Below are positions 36,522 through 49,800 of a DNA stretch of 64,000 nt, in pieces (position 1 is the stretch's first letter; every line of letters begins with the position of its first letter). A model generated the notes under the pieces. The model made no database searches, was not told the DNA's origin, and saw only the letters and a list, made by a program, of their open reading frames with translations. The stretch is taken from contig NC_084665.1 in the NCBI RefSeq assembly GCF_028389875.1, positions 124,452,602 through 124,516,601 on the forward strand, read 5' to 3'. Both the position numbers and the translations under genes were made by a program. The DNA is from Rhea pennata. Its lineage: Eukaryota; Chordata; Aves; Rheiformes; Rheidae.

Positions 36522-39229
36522 TCAATAAGTCTGGCAACAGAACTCCTTTCTGTTATGCTTCGGGTCCAGTGCCTTAAGTGCAGATGCTGTCCTCAAGCTG
36601 CTGAGATGAAGATGATAGGAAATATGTCAAAGCATCAGTCTTCTTTTGAGAAGTCTGCTTAAAGACTTCAGAAAGCCTTGTCGGATTACTCTTATTTTCT
36701 CAGTATGTCAAGCGCCATTATTTAGAAAGACACTTATCAAAAAATTCTCTGTGAATGGCAATGAGAAATTTGGGTGTATGTTTTGGCAAATGAAACATGT
36801 CCCATGTTTTGCCTCAAAGAAAGGCGTCAGACTCACTTATTCCATTGCCTCTAATGGGCTTTGGAAGAGGCTTTTTAAGGAAGATTACTCTTAGCCTGTC
36901 CCAAACAGGCCCATACAAACAACAGAAAAAGGTATCTTAACTAAGGACTGCTTTAATTTCTCCAAGTGCATACAGGCAAACTGATTTCTCTAACAGGCTT
37001 TTGGTAAGTTCGGGGGGCTGTGTTTTGGGTAAGCTGTCATCTAGGAACAGGGTTAGCTGATAGAACAGTCTGCTAGGTAACACCATCTGTGCACGCAGAG
37101 AATGCGCTCAGTTTAGGTGCCTGAGGAATACGAAAGGGTAAAAGGTTCAGCTTCCTCTTGTGAGTGTGCAAAGTGGTAAACAAAACACATCAGACTGCAA
37201 CAATAGTTCTTCAGACCATCACCAAGCAGCAGAATTCCAGGAAAGCCTGCCAGATAACCACTGCTCTGGAACAATAGTGCCTGCTTTGGAAAAAAATAAC
37301 AGGGAGGAGACTCAAAATCTGATTTTGATCTGCACTAGGCTTGCAAGTAAAATGTACCAGATTTGCTAAACTTCCAGACATGTGGTGTATCCCTCATTTC
37401 CTGCCATTGTCTCAGGTACCTGGATTCTGCCCTGAATCAGGATGAAGCATGCAGTACCTTACTGTCCTGGAAGAGCTGGAGCCAATGGAAACTAGCTGCT
37501 CCTAGATCTTCATCTTCCTGAAACTTAGCAAATATTAACTGACTAGCTCTGCTATACACTGCTGCCACAAACAGATAATAGACTTTTATATTTCCTTGAA
37601 AATATTTATGTTTACAGTCTTACATCCATTAGACTCTCATTGCCTTATTAGTCAACGGGGTGAAAGTAGAACTCAAACTTGAGTTAATCCACATGTAGAG
37701 GAGATGTCTATATTCCTACACCAATCAAGCATCCTGCCATTCCTTCCCAGTGGGATACATAGCTCATAATAATTAAAGAATTCCTTTGATAATATTGGTT
37801 TCCAATACTAAACAAAAAAAGAATGTCTCATGACGGATATGTTTTCTGTGATAAACTTTTTTACATTCGGGCTTTAGCCAGAATGGAAATGGTAGAAGGT
37901 GAGAAGTCTTCATACCTCTGAGCTGACAAAAACATTCCAATAAAATATCTATACTATTCACAGTGTGCTTGAACGTTCTGACTATGCTTTTGTCTAAGCC
38001 TCTTATGGGCTTCACCTGGGCTGTCCGTTGAGCTTTGATCATCTGTAACATCCTAACATGGTTCACTAGGACAGATGGCAGGCATGAAATATTAAGCCAG
38101 CGGCTGGCAAACCTCCATCCTTGTACAAGCTGCATATTAAAATTATCATATGACAAAGAGCTGCAAGATGTGCGGTGCATGCCTTGGAAAACAGAAAGGA
38201 GAGAGAGTTTCTCCAAAAGGACTAAAGGATGAGACTGGGCTCAGCTCATAGCTAAGGTGACCCGGTGGGTAGCTCAAAAGTCCAAGGGTAGCCTCTACAT
38301 ATTAAAAGACATTACAAGGTAATGGGCTCCTGCCTCTGTTGGCTCACCAGCAACTCTGCTGAGCAGGTAATACTGTGAAACAATGTCATAGTTTGTGATC
38401 CATGTCAGCCTGAAGTAATGTGTACAAAATCAAGTATCAGCGAAAAAAATGTGCAGGAGACTTGCCTATAAGTCACAAACTGGAGATGAATCCGGCAAAG
38501 CACATCTAGAAGTCATGATTAAACTGAATGGTTAAACTGCCTAGTTTTATACATTTCCAGAATATTGAATGTTCATGCTAAAGCTCAATTCTCTTTCAGA
38601 TAGATTCCTTTTAATCAAACACAGTTTTGCATTACTAATGCATTACCTTCCATACAATAGGGGAAAAGAATCCACCACCAACAGCAACCTGCTCTCCTAA
38701 AACAAAACCAGTGATGTCACTTGCAGTAACCGACACTTTGAGATTATGAGCCGTTTTCTGACATGTGATATAGTGAAATCTGCACAAAAGAACACTCCTA
38801 AAACCAGAGCATTGTCTTAGGACTCTACTGCAAAAAAGGGGAGACATTTTTTCCATTTTCTGATGCTTTGCAGGATGAGGGAGAAAAGTCTCTTCCATCG
38901 TGTCAGTTGACTTCACCAGGGCTGCACAGTAACGGGCACACAAGAGTTGAATCCTTCTTTGCTGTGAAATTATAGGTTTCATGTAATCTCAAAACTTTGG
39001 AAGCAGCAGTGCTTAGACATTTTACCCCTGATTTTCAATCCTACACAAAAATCACAAAGATTTCACTTCAACTCTTAAACTATTTTTTGACCATCCACAA
39101 TTCACGTAGTGGAAAACTGGTGTTGTCAGAGGTGCCTGTTTGAAGAATATTATCTATCAATAAATAAAATAACTTGATTTAACATATACCCACTTTATTA
39201 CCTTTACTTACTTTTAGGCTTCTGGTGTA

Positions 39230-39267
39230 CATATACATATATATATATACATATATATATACACACA
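39230..39267. repeat. (TA)n/(CATA) microsatellite
   Basis: Alternating TA with ACATATAC interruptions, ending in ACACACATGG. Confidence 0.9.
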
Positions 39268-41121
39268 TGGAGAAAGGAGAGTTATTCCCTAACCTGTTTC
39301 TAATAAGGTCAATGTAGGCCCGAGTTTGGATAGAGCAACAGGATTATCAGCAGCCTAGGTGGGATGCTTACATGTAGATGAGGGATTATTCAAGCAGAGG
39401 AGGTATAAACTTGCATACAATGAAATACCATTAAAGAGCAAGTGGAGTCCTTATTCTTTCCAGACAAGTGAATCGGATCTCTGACATTTATTTGTATGGA
39501 TATAGAAGTGGGTTCCAAGTTCAGGAATTTTTTATAAACAATAAGGACTTTTTAAAACAAGAACAATTTTAAGTGCTGAGATTAGATTGACAGGAAAAAT
39601 TCAGTTTTCTTTTACTAAGAAAAGGAGGGAATAGATTTATCTGAGAGTTAGTAAAAAATTACTATTCTATACTCTCTATTGGAAATGTAATTTATGTTGC
39701 ACTGTGAAGCACTAACCAAGGATTCATGTTGTTTTCTGTGAATAATTGCAGCTAGTTACAATGTTCAGCATGTGCCTTGTGAAACCCACACTGCTAGGAC
39801 TGGTCTGCAGCACGACTTGAACTGTGGAGATGTTATTAGAGTGAGAACCCTTGGTAACTCCCCACTGAACAGAGAAATAAGCACCTCTGCAGCAAGGTGC
39901 ACTTTAGGTGTCTGCTTAGAATGAAATAAATGAGCTGAGAAAAGTCACTTTCTGTTGGCCATAAAAGGAATCTACGTAACTATCTCAGATATAGGCAAGG
40001 ACATAGCAGGCATCTAAAGCTAGATAAGATGAATTTTACTGGCTCACGAGGCTTTGAGCATCTCCCTTGGTACAGAATTGCTGTAGCTCTGGAGGAAAGC
40101 AGCTAACAGAGAAAGGATGGGGAGTCTGGAGAGCTGACCTTGTTCTCATCTTTGCCTTTCATCTGCTGTGTGGTTCTAAAAAACAACCTAACAGTTTATT
40201 TTTGGTATCAGTTCAGTAAGAATGATCTCAGATGTAATGAGGGATTAAATTTATATAAAGTGGTAGGACAGGCAGCCCCTCTGAGATGTAAACATGTTTA
40301 AAAATTGTAAAATGATGTAGTGTCTAATGGGTTAATGCAGCATATTAAATTTAGGCATAGATTCCACGTCTATTTTAATATTTCGGAGCCTGTCATAACA
40401 CACATGTACAAATTTATTGCAGACTGAAAATTAATGTTTTTGCTTCTCATAACATTGGTGATATTTTTTGCAAATATGAAGTGTAGCTTAAGCTGGTTCT
40501 GAATTATGCAATCATAAGCAAATTTCTCATCCTACCATATAGCTTGACAGAAATATCATGTGCTTAATTAAAATGACTGATGTGAAAAATGTCACAAATT
40601 ACTTCTCTTGTAGATGCCACTAAAATTTTAAAAGCACTGTTCGAAGAAGATAGGCTGACTGTTTAAGGATATCCTAAAATAAAAATAAAATATTGTGTTA
40701 TAGACAGCAAATAAAACAAAAAACTTGTGTTTGGCTAAAAATTTGTCAACAAAACAAATGAAAACTTTAATTCCTCCTTTACTTCTATCACTACATATTG
40801 GTGTATGGGAGAAGGAGAATGCAGAGTAGACGCATTAATGATGCAAAACTGAAAGAGAAAAATGTTATTTACTTTGAAATGATCATTTCAGTTGCTATGG
40901 AAAAAATAACATTCTGATGATAACAAGCGTCACAGAGAAGCGTTTTCCCTTACACATGTTGAGCATTGGTTTGCTCACCAGTAAATGCAATGAAGAGTTA
41001 ATGTGGGCGATTTCACTGATGTGTGTGAAAGTGTTTCCATTCCAACTTAACTTTTCCCAAGAACTGCATTTCAGCAAGACTTGCTTTTGCTGCTGGAGTC
41101 AGAAGACCTTTGTTAGCCCCA

Positions 41122-41264
41122 GCGAACAGCCCCATTGCTGCGTGGCCGAGACCGCAAACCAGATGCCTGAGTCCAGCGACCAGGCTGGGAACTTGCGAGC
41201 GTTGCCGATGGGACAGCGTGGGAGGGAGCGGCGTTTCTTCACTTATATCTCCTCACGCCCAGCG
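41122..41264. promoter_or_regulatory. CpG-dense patch in a CpG-poor background
   Basis: Thirteen CpG dinucleotides in 143 bp, in a region where neighbouring kilobases have very few. It is too short for a classical CpG island. It could be a regulatory element, a promoter remnant or a piece of a CpG-rich element. No start codon or splice context ties it to a gene. Confidence 0.3.
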
Positions 41265-42239
41265 TCCTTTTGGCTTGTGGTTTAACTGAGATATAATTAT
41301 ACTGGAGGTGTGGCCACACAATGTGATATTATAATTAACAGGTATTTAAGGGCTCTTTCTCAGCATTCTCTAATTAACCTTCCTAGCCCCTGGATATGTC
41401 AGTTTATCTCTGCGTTGCAGTCTGTGAGCCCGAAGCAGAGAGGTTAAATGTCTTCCTCACAGCCCAGAGTGGAGACAGTAGCTGTCAAGTGGCTTCTTAA
41501 TAAGAAAGTCCCATCTCCTGTTTTTCATGGTTTAACTGTGTCCCTTTCATGTAGAGGAATCCAGTTTTTGACAGCATGGTGTAGAAGAGCTGGTAGCAGG
41601 CCCAGGAGCAAGCCCCATCTTGCAGTCCTGGCTCTGATGACCCTTTGCTGCACAGCCCAGTTCAAGTATCTTCCTACAGCTCTGTTTCTTGTGGGTTGAT
41701 TAGATGCTGTGATAACACAAATTCCTAATGGCATGTCAAGTGTGCATGCTTGCGTGTGTGAACCCTACTGCCAGTCAAACTCGAAGGTATCCAAGGCTGA
41801 AAAAGAGAGACTTGAGAGGAGGGCCCAGGCCAAGGTGGAGATCTGGGCTTCTTTGTACCACAGGATAAGGGTTTCAGAGGAAATAGTAATAAATGAGTCC
41901 TCTGAGGCTATACAGACAATTTGGGAAATGGTATATCTGAGGGAAATATGTACATACAGGATCAGATATGAATATATGAAAGAACTGTTTTCAAAGCTGC
42001 CTTATGATACCTACAAATGGATGCACTGTTGTAGGCATGTAAATATTTTGTCTCCATTTAGTTTTTGGAGCAAGTTCTTATCTCCTCAGCTCTGAAGTCT
42101 GTCTGCACAATCCCTAAGAATCTTTATATGCATTCAGAGATTACAACTGGTTTATTGACATTCCTGTCAAATGACTGACCTTGCAACACTAAAATCCAAT
42201 TTTATTGGTAGGACCAAAGAAATGTCACTGCTCTGATAT

Positions 42240-42990
42240 ATGTGGAGGGTAATTCCACATGGAGTGGTACTCACCAGTACAAGCTTGGGGCTGGGCAGCT
42301 GAAAAGCAGCTCTGCAGAGAAGGACCTGGGAGTGCTGGTGGATGACATGTTGACTATAAGCCAGCAATGTGCCCTTGTGGCCAGGAAGGCCAATGGTCTC
42401 CTGGGGTGCAATGGGAAGAGTGTTGCTAACAGGTGGAGGGAGGTGATCCTGCCCCTCTCCTCAGCCCTGGGGAGGCCTTATCTCGAGTACTGTGTCCACT
42501 TCTGGGCTCCCCAGGACAAGAGGGACATGGAGCTACTGGAGAGAGTCCAGCGTAGGGCTACAAAGATGATCCGAGGGCTGGAGCACCTGCCCTGTGAGGA
42601 ACGGCTGTGAGAGCTGGGCCTCTTCAGCCTGGGGAAGAGCAGACTGAGGGGGGATCTGATCAATGTGTACAAGTGCCTGAAGGGAGGGTGTCAAGGGGAC
42701 AGGGACAAACTCTTTTCATTTGTCCCATGTGACAGGACAAGAGGCAATGGGCAGAAATTGAAGCACAGGAAGTTCTGGCTGACCGTGAGGGGGAATTTCT
42801 TCCCTGGGAGAGTGACGGAGCCCTGGCACAGGTTGCCCAGAGAGGTTGTGGAGTCTCCTTCTGTGGAGATCTTTAAGAGCTGCCTGGATGCAGCCCTGTC
42901 TAACATGGTCTAGGTGACCCTTCTGAGAAGGGAGGTTGGACTAGATGATCTCCAGAGGTCCCTTCCAACCTTACTGATTCTATGATTCTA
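42240..42990 (+). mobile_element. CR1 LINE fragment with intact 3' tail, 5'-truncated
   Basis: The plus strand encodes the C-terminal part of CR1 ORF2 ([73 protein letters not shown]). It ends with GGACTAGATGATCTCCAGAG and the octamer tail ATTCTATGATTCTA at 42977-42990. One in-frame TGA at 42608-42610, where CGA is expected, splits the frame and looks like a CpG to TpG change. The 5' end is approximate. This copy is the best preserved in the window. Confidence 0.95.
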
Positions 42991-45900
42991 CTCGTGGTGG
43001 TACTTGTTTCACCTAAGTTTGCATCTCTAAAAGTTAGTCATCTAGTCTAAATTAATCATCTCATGTGGAAAGAGACAGGCATCTGTCTCTGATGGGATAT
43101 ATTATAGCCCAGTGACTTTAGACAACCCTTGTATGGCATGATGGCATGAATCACTCTCTGGAGTTGTCAAGCCTTGTATTTAACTAAAGTGAACTAAAAT
43201 CTTGATTTTAGTTGCTTAGTATACTGTCTTTGTAAATGCGGTACATTAAGAATTTAAGTGAGAGAAGTTTTATGGGAAAATTTTTCTGTTTATCAGACAA
43301 ATAGAGAAAAACAGGGAAGCTTTTAGGCCAATTACAGTCAGTAGGATTTTGATGTTGAAAGTGAGTATTTTTTTCCATTTCGCTTAGCCTAGAGTAAATG
43401 CCTGATTCTTACATGTCTAAAATAGATGACATGAATACTGCACATAGCATATCAGAATATCAGAAGCCATAAGAATAGGATATGTAACTTCATAAAATTT
43501 GTTTAAAACTCAGTGTTTAAAGTCCTTGTCACCCAAGTCAGCTGCTTAAGAGTTCTTACATCATTCTCTACAGATAAAACTTAGCCTTGTACCATAGTTG
43601 TTGCTCTTATCATCTCTCAGCATATGTTCTTCTTGTGAGTATATCTTGAACCAGAAGAAAAATGTAAAGAAATTTTTGGTCTTACTAATTTCTCCGTGAT
43701 ATTACACCTAAAAAGTAGCACAATTCTGCAGATATAATTTCTGCACATATCAAAAAGTGCATTTTAGAGCCATAATGGAAACATCACTGAGGGCATTAGT
43801 ATGAAAAGTAAGTTCATGAAAATAGGTTCAGAGAAGGGACAAAAGTATTTTAGGACATGTGAGCTCTCCGTGGATGCAATGTTGCTTTTACCTCCCCTGC
43901 CAAGGGCAACTCGCATTCAGAAGTGTCTCTGCCTTTCCAGCAAGGTGAACAACTGAAGGTAAGGCAGCAGCCCAAACCCTCCTTATAGTCCATGAGGAGA
44001 GATAGGATCTTCCAGAGAGCATTAGAGCTCACCTGCTATTTCTGCTGTTCCACATCAATGTGAAACCACTGTCTGTTGAAATTAGCTATGAAATCAAGAA
44101 GCAAAGTGTCTGTATGTCCCCGAGCAGGGGCCCAGCAGGACTTATGGTGCTCCAGGGTGCACTTCCTGACGCAGAAGATACCTTCTGGCTCCTCCTGCTG
44201 TCATAGCTGGATAACTAAAGTGCGAAAGACTTGATATTTGGGGAAGGAGCTCTCTCAGAAATCTCTGATAATAGAGTAATTCCTTTTTAAATATTCATTG
44301 GACCAGAGAGAGAGGGAGAAAAAGAAAGTGTGTGCAAGGAGGAATTTAAATTATCTTCCTGGTTTTAAGCATAAATTAAATATTGGAAAATATCCCAGGA
44401 ATTTCCTGAGAGTTTTGGCTAAGTTCCTGAGTCTCCTGTAATAGATTTGGCATATGAAAAATTAGTATTTTTCTGAAGAAAATATATCTTGCTTACGAAA
44501 TTCTCACCCAGTTTTTGTTTTATAGCACTTTCTATAAATACTGCTGTGTCTGGGGAAACCATGAATAGTGGGATGTAGTCATGATGCACAGAGTTTTTCA
44601 GACAGATAGTAAATGAAGACTACCTTAGCTAGCCAGTGATATCTTGGAAACTATAAATTGTCTAAATAGGAGAGGAATTCGGCCAGAAGAGACAACGTGA
44701 AACAATGAGGGGAAGGAAATCACTACACAAACTGTTTTTATATGAATGATTATTTGTCTACTATTAGCTAAGAAATTCTATCTAGCCAAGTATTAAAGTC
44801 AGATCAGGACAGGACTAGAACTTCAGTTTCTAGTAAAAGGAGAAGCCCCTCATGTGGGTAGCAAAACCAAAAACTAGTGCAACTGAATGTCTGGATATGG
44901 TTCACCCTCTGGTGTTTATAATCAGAATTACAGCCATGTGGATAAACATTTTTGCTCGTCTAAAATTGCAAGTTAAGGTGATAAATGAGTGCCCTGTGTG
45001 GGAAATTTACACTACTGAAGATGAGGACTAAATCATGCTGTTTGCATCAGGCTGATGCTGTTTGAATGACTTTGTACAAGTGGTCAAGGGTTAAGTTCAG
45101 AGCAGGAAAATAAATCTGAAAATGGATGAAGGCAAAGCAATTTGTTTTGCTGTCTAGAAAACTACAGATGCAACCCAAGAGTTGCTTTGAACAGCACCCA
45201 TCGCAGGGTTCCAGCAAGAACTAAAAGAGATAGTCTTCTTTTAAAATGCATGTGACCCCTATGTTTAATACATATGTTTTGCAAGTGTGGATGCTCAGAA
45301 ATGATATCATGATGAGATAAAAGTAATAAGCCTCTGCCATTTTCAATACTTTTATCAGCATAATAATATTGCTAGTATCTAAATAGACCTGCTTATGACA
45401 GCTGTGCTGATTGAATAGGTCAGAGAAAGGATGTTTCTCCAAGTAACAAATGCACTGGGAGGTGATAAATCCAAGCCCTCAGTGCTGGGTCAATGCAAAC
45501 ACTCATTCCTTTGAAGTTATGCTACGCATTGCCAAGGGCCTGAAAAGGCATGTAATGAAAAATCTTACTGAAGTAAATACATCCTTAGAATCAATACAAG
45601 ACCTAAAACAACGCTATGATCAAGTGGAACAGATCCTGCTAAATTTCCCTGTAGGTCGGAGCTGACTGTCTGCTTGCAAATGCAGATGGGAAAAGGCAGA
45701 GCTAAGGACCTGAGCTAAACTTAATCCTTTCGAGCAGGTCCTAGAGCTGTCCAAAGACAGGACCTGGTGGTAGGAAGTTTCCTGGTGAGATCTGGAGAAA
45801 AGAAGGTCATTTGATGGGGATTTTGGGGAACTGGCTTCTGTTGCTAAACATTTTCTTCATAGCAGTGTTTTATTCTACATGCTGCAATATTAATTCCAAG

Positions 45901-46624
45901 CAAGTGGGATAGTTGTCCACAAAGGGCATATAAAGGGATATTTGTGCCTCTTTCTTTTTATGAACACTTCGAAAATGATCTGCATCTGCTTCCTATTTCT
46001 TGACTGTTAGTGTCATGAAAAAATAATCAATAATCACCAGAATATATAGGTGCATCAGAAGCTCTGTGATTAAGCCTGAGGTAAAAAGTGGCAGGCTCAG
46101 TGCAGCCCTCTTATTTTGGCTGTAAAAAGAATCCATCACCTGTCTTCACCTTTCTTTTCCAGACTCATCCCCACTTGCATAATGTATGAAAGAACCTTGG
46201 AGTACTTATAAGGAATTTTCCAAATGAAGGAATCAAATTATAAAGAAGTTCAATGAAAAGCTCCATTTGGGAAGTGATGACAAACCAAGTGTTTATTTAG
46301 CAGGCTAGTATTCCATTAATAACAAAAGAAAAGGCAGCAGAAGAGAGTTTTAAGTGGAATTTAACATATATTACAAAAATTGTTTTAAAAAAGTAGTTCT
46401 CATTAATAAGAAGTGAATCAGTGAAAGTTACATTGCAAGAAAAAGGGGAAAAAGTAATTCATTAGTAGCTTAAAGATGCTTTTTATTAAGCCTAAAATGA
46501 CATCAGAGGTTACTCAAGTTACTAGACTAATTTAGGACTGGAATAATAGTGTAATTTCATAAAAATGTTACCTACAACTCAGTCTGAGAGGATAAACTGG
46601 GAGCAAATACATTTCGTGGTTAGT
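42991..46624. other. Intergenic sequence downstream of the CRISP gene
   Basis: AT-rich unique DNA without recognised repeats. One short open frame at 45450-45665 (plus) has a helical, coiled-coil-like C-terminal half. Nothing else stands out. Confidence 0.55.
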
Positions 46625-46630
46625 TTTATT
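46625..46630 (-). terminator. Candidate CRISP polyadenylation signal AATAAA
   Basis: The minus-strand AATAAA begins 52 nt after the stop codon, giving a short 3' UTR. It is the first such hexamer downstream. Confidence 0.45.
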
Positions 46631-46681
46631 CTTTCCAAATAAGTGAGTCTCAAAGCCGCTGTAATGACATCCACTTGGACA

Positions 46682-46809
46682 TTATTTGATTTGAGTGGTG
46701 CATTTGCAGGTAGCAGGACACTTAATTCTCACCATATCGTTTTGACAGCCGAACAACTTTTCCATATTTTCACAGTTTTGGATTAAATCTTGATGCTTGC
46801 AAGGATTGG
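46682..46809 (-). CDS. CRISP2: CRISP coding exon 7 (residues 202-243 and stop), cysteine-rich domain
   Basis: Acceptor TTTTAG|CCAATC, stop TAA. Encodes [31 protein letters not shown] and [11 protein letters not shown]. Its six cysteines have the spacing of the ion-channel-regulator (ShK-like) fold. Confidence 0.93.
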
Positions 46810-49800
46810 CTAAAATAAACACATAGAAACAAAATTGTGAAATAGTAATTAAGAACCTAGTCCTGGTCTGACACGTGTGTGTTTTCCAAAATTTATTTTC
46901 TCATTCATTTTCAAGTCTATATAGTCTTATTTGTACCTTTTCTTCTGCTCTGGTGTTAAGATTACTTGAATATTAATTTAGTGTGGAAGAAAATAAACTA
47001 GACTGTAAGTAAATTAAAGATTTGCAAACAGCAGTCATCCCTGCTATAAATCCATTGAAACTGGAAATGCACACTGAATGATGTAAGATGGATATGATAA
47101 CAACAGTACTGAAAAGCATTTTAATTTATTTAAAAATACTTGGCATTCTCTATTTGGGGGTCTTGACACATTTGCAAATCTTTCAGGAATTAAATAAAGC
47201 AATAAAACCCAGAAAGGCAAGAAGAAATGGGAAATGGGAATACAGTCAGAAAGCTGGTGTCTTGCACCTCCTGTATATTACCATACTTTGGCCTGCTCTA
47301 CATGGAAGTCTGCAAAACCCAAGGGCCTGAGCATGTCACTAGGTACGGACAGATATATGGACCCTGTCAACTTGTACGTGCCCCTGGATGAGCAGTATAG
47401 TATTTTGTCTTGAACTTTCCAGAAGAGGGCAGTACGATACCAATTATACGGTTTTGCACTCCTTGCTAGACAACGGCACAATTTATCCATTATATTCATT
47501 ATAGTGGGATTTTTAATTGCTGCTATTATTGGGGAGAGAAATAGGAGAAAAAGTTGCATGATGACCTGCTTTGAGACTAGCAATAGATAAAGAAATAGTA
47601 AAAACTACGCAGGAACAAAGTTATTATCTGGAATGTCAGAGCATTTGCCGTGAGGAGGAACAAGGATTCACTTACTGCAAAGCCCACGGTCACAGTGGCC
47701 TGGACAGTCACCACATTTTGGTCCTTTATTGTAAGGTGTAGCTATTTTTCTTAGATCATTTCCTCTGAAAGTCCAAAGAAAGAAAACATGAAACAAGATC
47801 AAAGAGCAGCTCTGAGCCTCTAACAGAAGCTTCGATTCTTTTCTACCGTGAAAGAATTCCACCAGTTTTTAAATGAGGCAAGTTTTCATGTCTTCCTTTG
47901 AGTTATTCAGTGACTACAAGAGTCTAAATTTCAAATGGGAAGGCTGATAAGATTTGCGGAGAAAAGTAATTTACAGTTTGTACAGCACTAGCAGTTAAAA
48001 AAAAAGAATTTTTTTTCTGCTTCCAAACTTCTACTTTTCTAATGGCCTCTAAATGTACTGAGAATTATAAGGAAATAATATCAGCAGACCCCTTCTGACA
48101 GGCAGAGCTTACAGATGTGCTCTTTACTCTTGTAAATACTCATTTGCTGTTTTCCTTCACTTTGCTTCTAACTTTCCTGTTTGTGATCAAAGTTACAGAA
48201 CGACCTGGGATCCACGTCCTAACACATCTGGGGCCTTATTCATATGCTGAGACACCCTAATTTCTGTTTCAATATGAAATAAAAATAAACATCAATATTT
48301 TGACCGCATGTTAATTCACAACTGTTTCTACCTACTTCCCGCACTCACAGTTCACATCAGTGTTTTCAGAATTATCCACAGTTAAAATAAACTTTAAGCA
48401 TTTAATCCTACCCATGAGCAATGGACCGCAGAATTTTTTGAAAACATACCCAGAATTGTCTTATCTTAAATGAGTACAAGGACAGTACGTACGCAGGGCA
48501 GTAATGGCAAACATAAAAGTAGTTGAGCCGGCTGTTAGGACAGTAGGCAACTGCACATCCGACCTGGTAGCTGTTATACCAGATTAGCTGTAGAATCGAA
48601 AATAAATACATTAAGTGAGAGGCATGGAGCTGTAGAATCGAAAATAAATACATTAATTGAGAGGCATGGTTTTGTACTCTCTGAATTTTTGTCAATGAGC
48701 TCCCAAATTGCAGAACTGGAAGGTGGTTTTTGCTTTGTTCTGTGTGGGTTTTTTAGGTATTAGATATACAATTTAGCAGTCAGGAAGAATAAGTAGGAAA
48801 ATGAGTTAGCCATGTCCTCCAATTTGCAAATGTTTCAGATACATTTTCTAGGAGGACAGCAAAAGTTTATATTTGAATATTTTCATCATAGATATTTTGC
48901 TCTGAATTTTCCTAATCAAATATTTTAATCCCCTGCATATAAAATGCATACATATTTCAGTGTTTTCCTCTTATTTTAAGATTAAAGATATTTCAATTAT
49001 TTTTTTCTGCTGAATCATGTTTGTCTTCTGAACATTTGTGCAGGGTCTCTAAAGCAGATGCAAAAAGATTTTAATTTATCAGATGGTTTTGGGTATGATA
49101 TGAATGATAGATAGATAACAGTTTGATGACAGTGATATTCTTTTTCTGCTAATAAAATTCTCCCAGCTCATTGTACTCATGTAATTCTAATGTATTGTTG
49201 CTATTTGTTTCAGTTCTCCATACCTGAGTATAGCTGTGGATATTGGCATTTTTCTTGATTGATCCAACTCCATACTTGAAATTAGACATCTGATTAGCCC
49301 ATACTTTAATTGCTTCAGGCCATGTGCTGGGGTAAGATGACTGCAATATATTCTCACCACAGACGACACCTGAAGGTAGAAGTAAGTCAGTTTTATTATC
49401 TAGGAAAGAAGTAAGATCTAGAGTGGTAGGTATGACACTGTTGCATCCTAAAAATGGTCTATGATGCCAGTCTGTTTGCCCCATGGTTTTGAGAAGAGGA
49501 TGGTGAACTTGACCCTATGAAAGCTGCAGGGTTCCTCTGACTTCAGTGAATTTTAGGCCCCAAATATGCATTTAAGTACAAAATGTTACACAAGAATAGC
49601 TATACTTAGACCAAAGGGTTGTCCATCTATAGTACTGCCTTATCTCCAGCAGGACCGAAAGCAGATATTTAATGAAGGCTATAAGAACAGGGCAAATATA
49701 TAACTTCTCTCTCTCCCAGGCTTCCACAATTTATCTTTCAGGGTCATTCTACGCCAAGGATGACATTTTTGTATTTAATAATCCTCAAAAGATACCACAT

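Larger units (their letters stand above)
36522..42239. other. Intergenic sequence, no gene recognised
   Basis: Contains a TA/CATA tract at 39230-39267 and a CpG-dense patch at 41122-41264. Open frames 37773-38216 (minus, 147 codons) and 41709-42095 (plus, 128 codons) are the longest here but show no recognisable domain. Confidence 0.55.

Noticed and set aside
41709..42095. 128-codon plus-strand frame with an ERLERRAQAKVEIW segment
   Set aside because: No recognisable domain, no splice or promoter context. Left as probable chance, though not excluded.
49149..49484. 111-codon minus-strand frame containing CGEN
   Set aside because: It is CRISP coding exon 4 plus intron read-through on both sides. 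The splice sites at 49369 and 49224 give the real limits.
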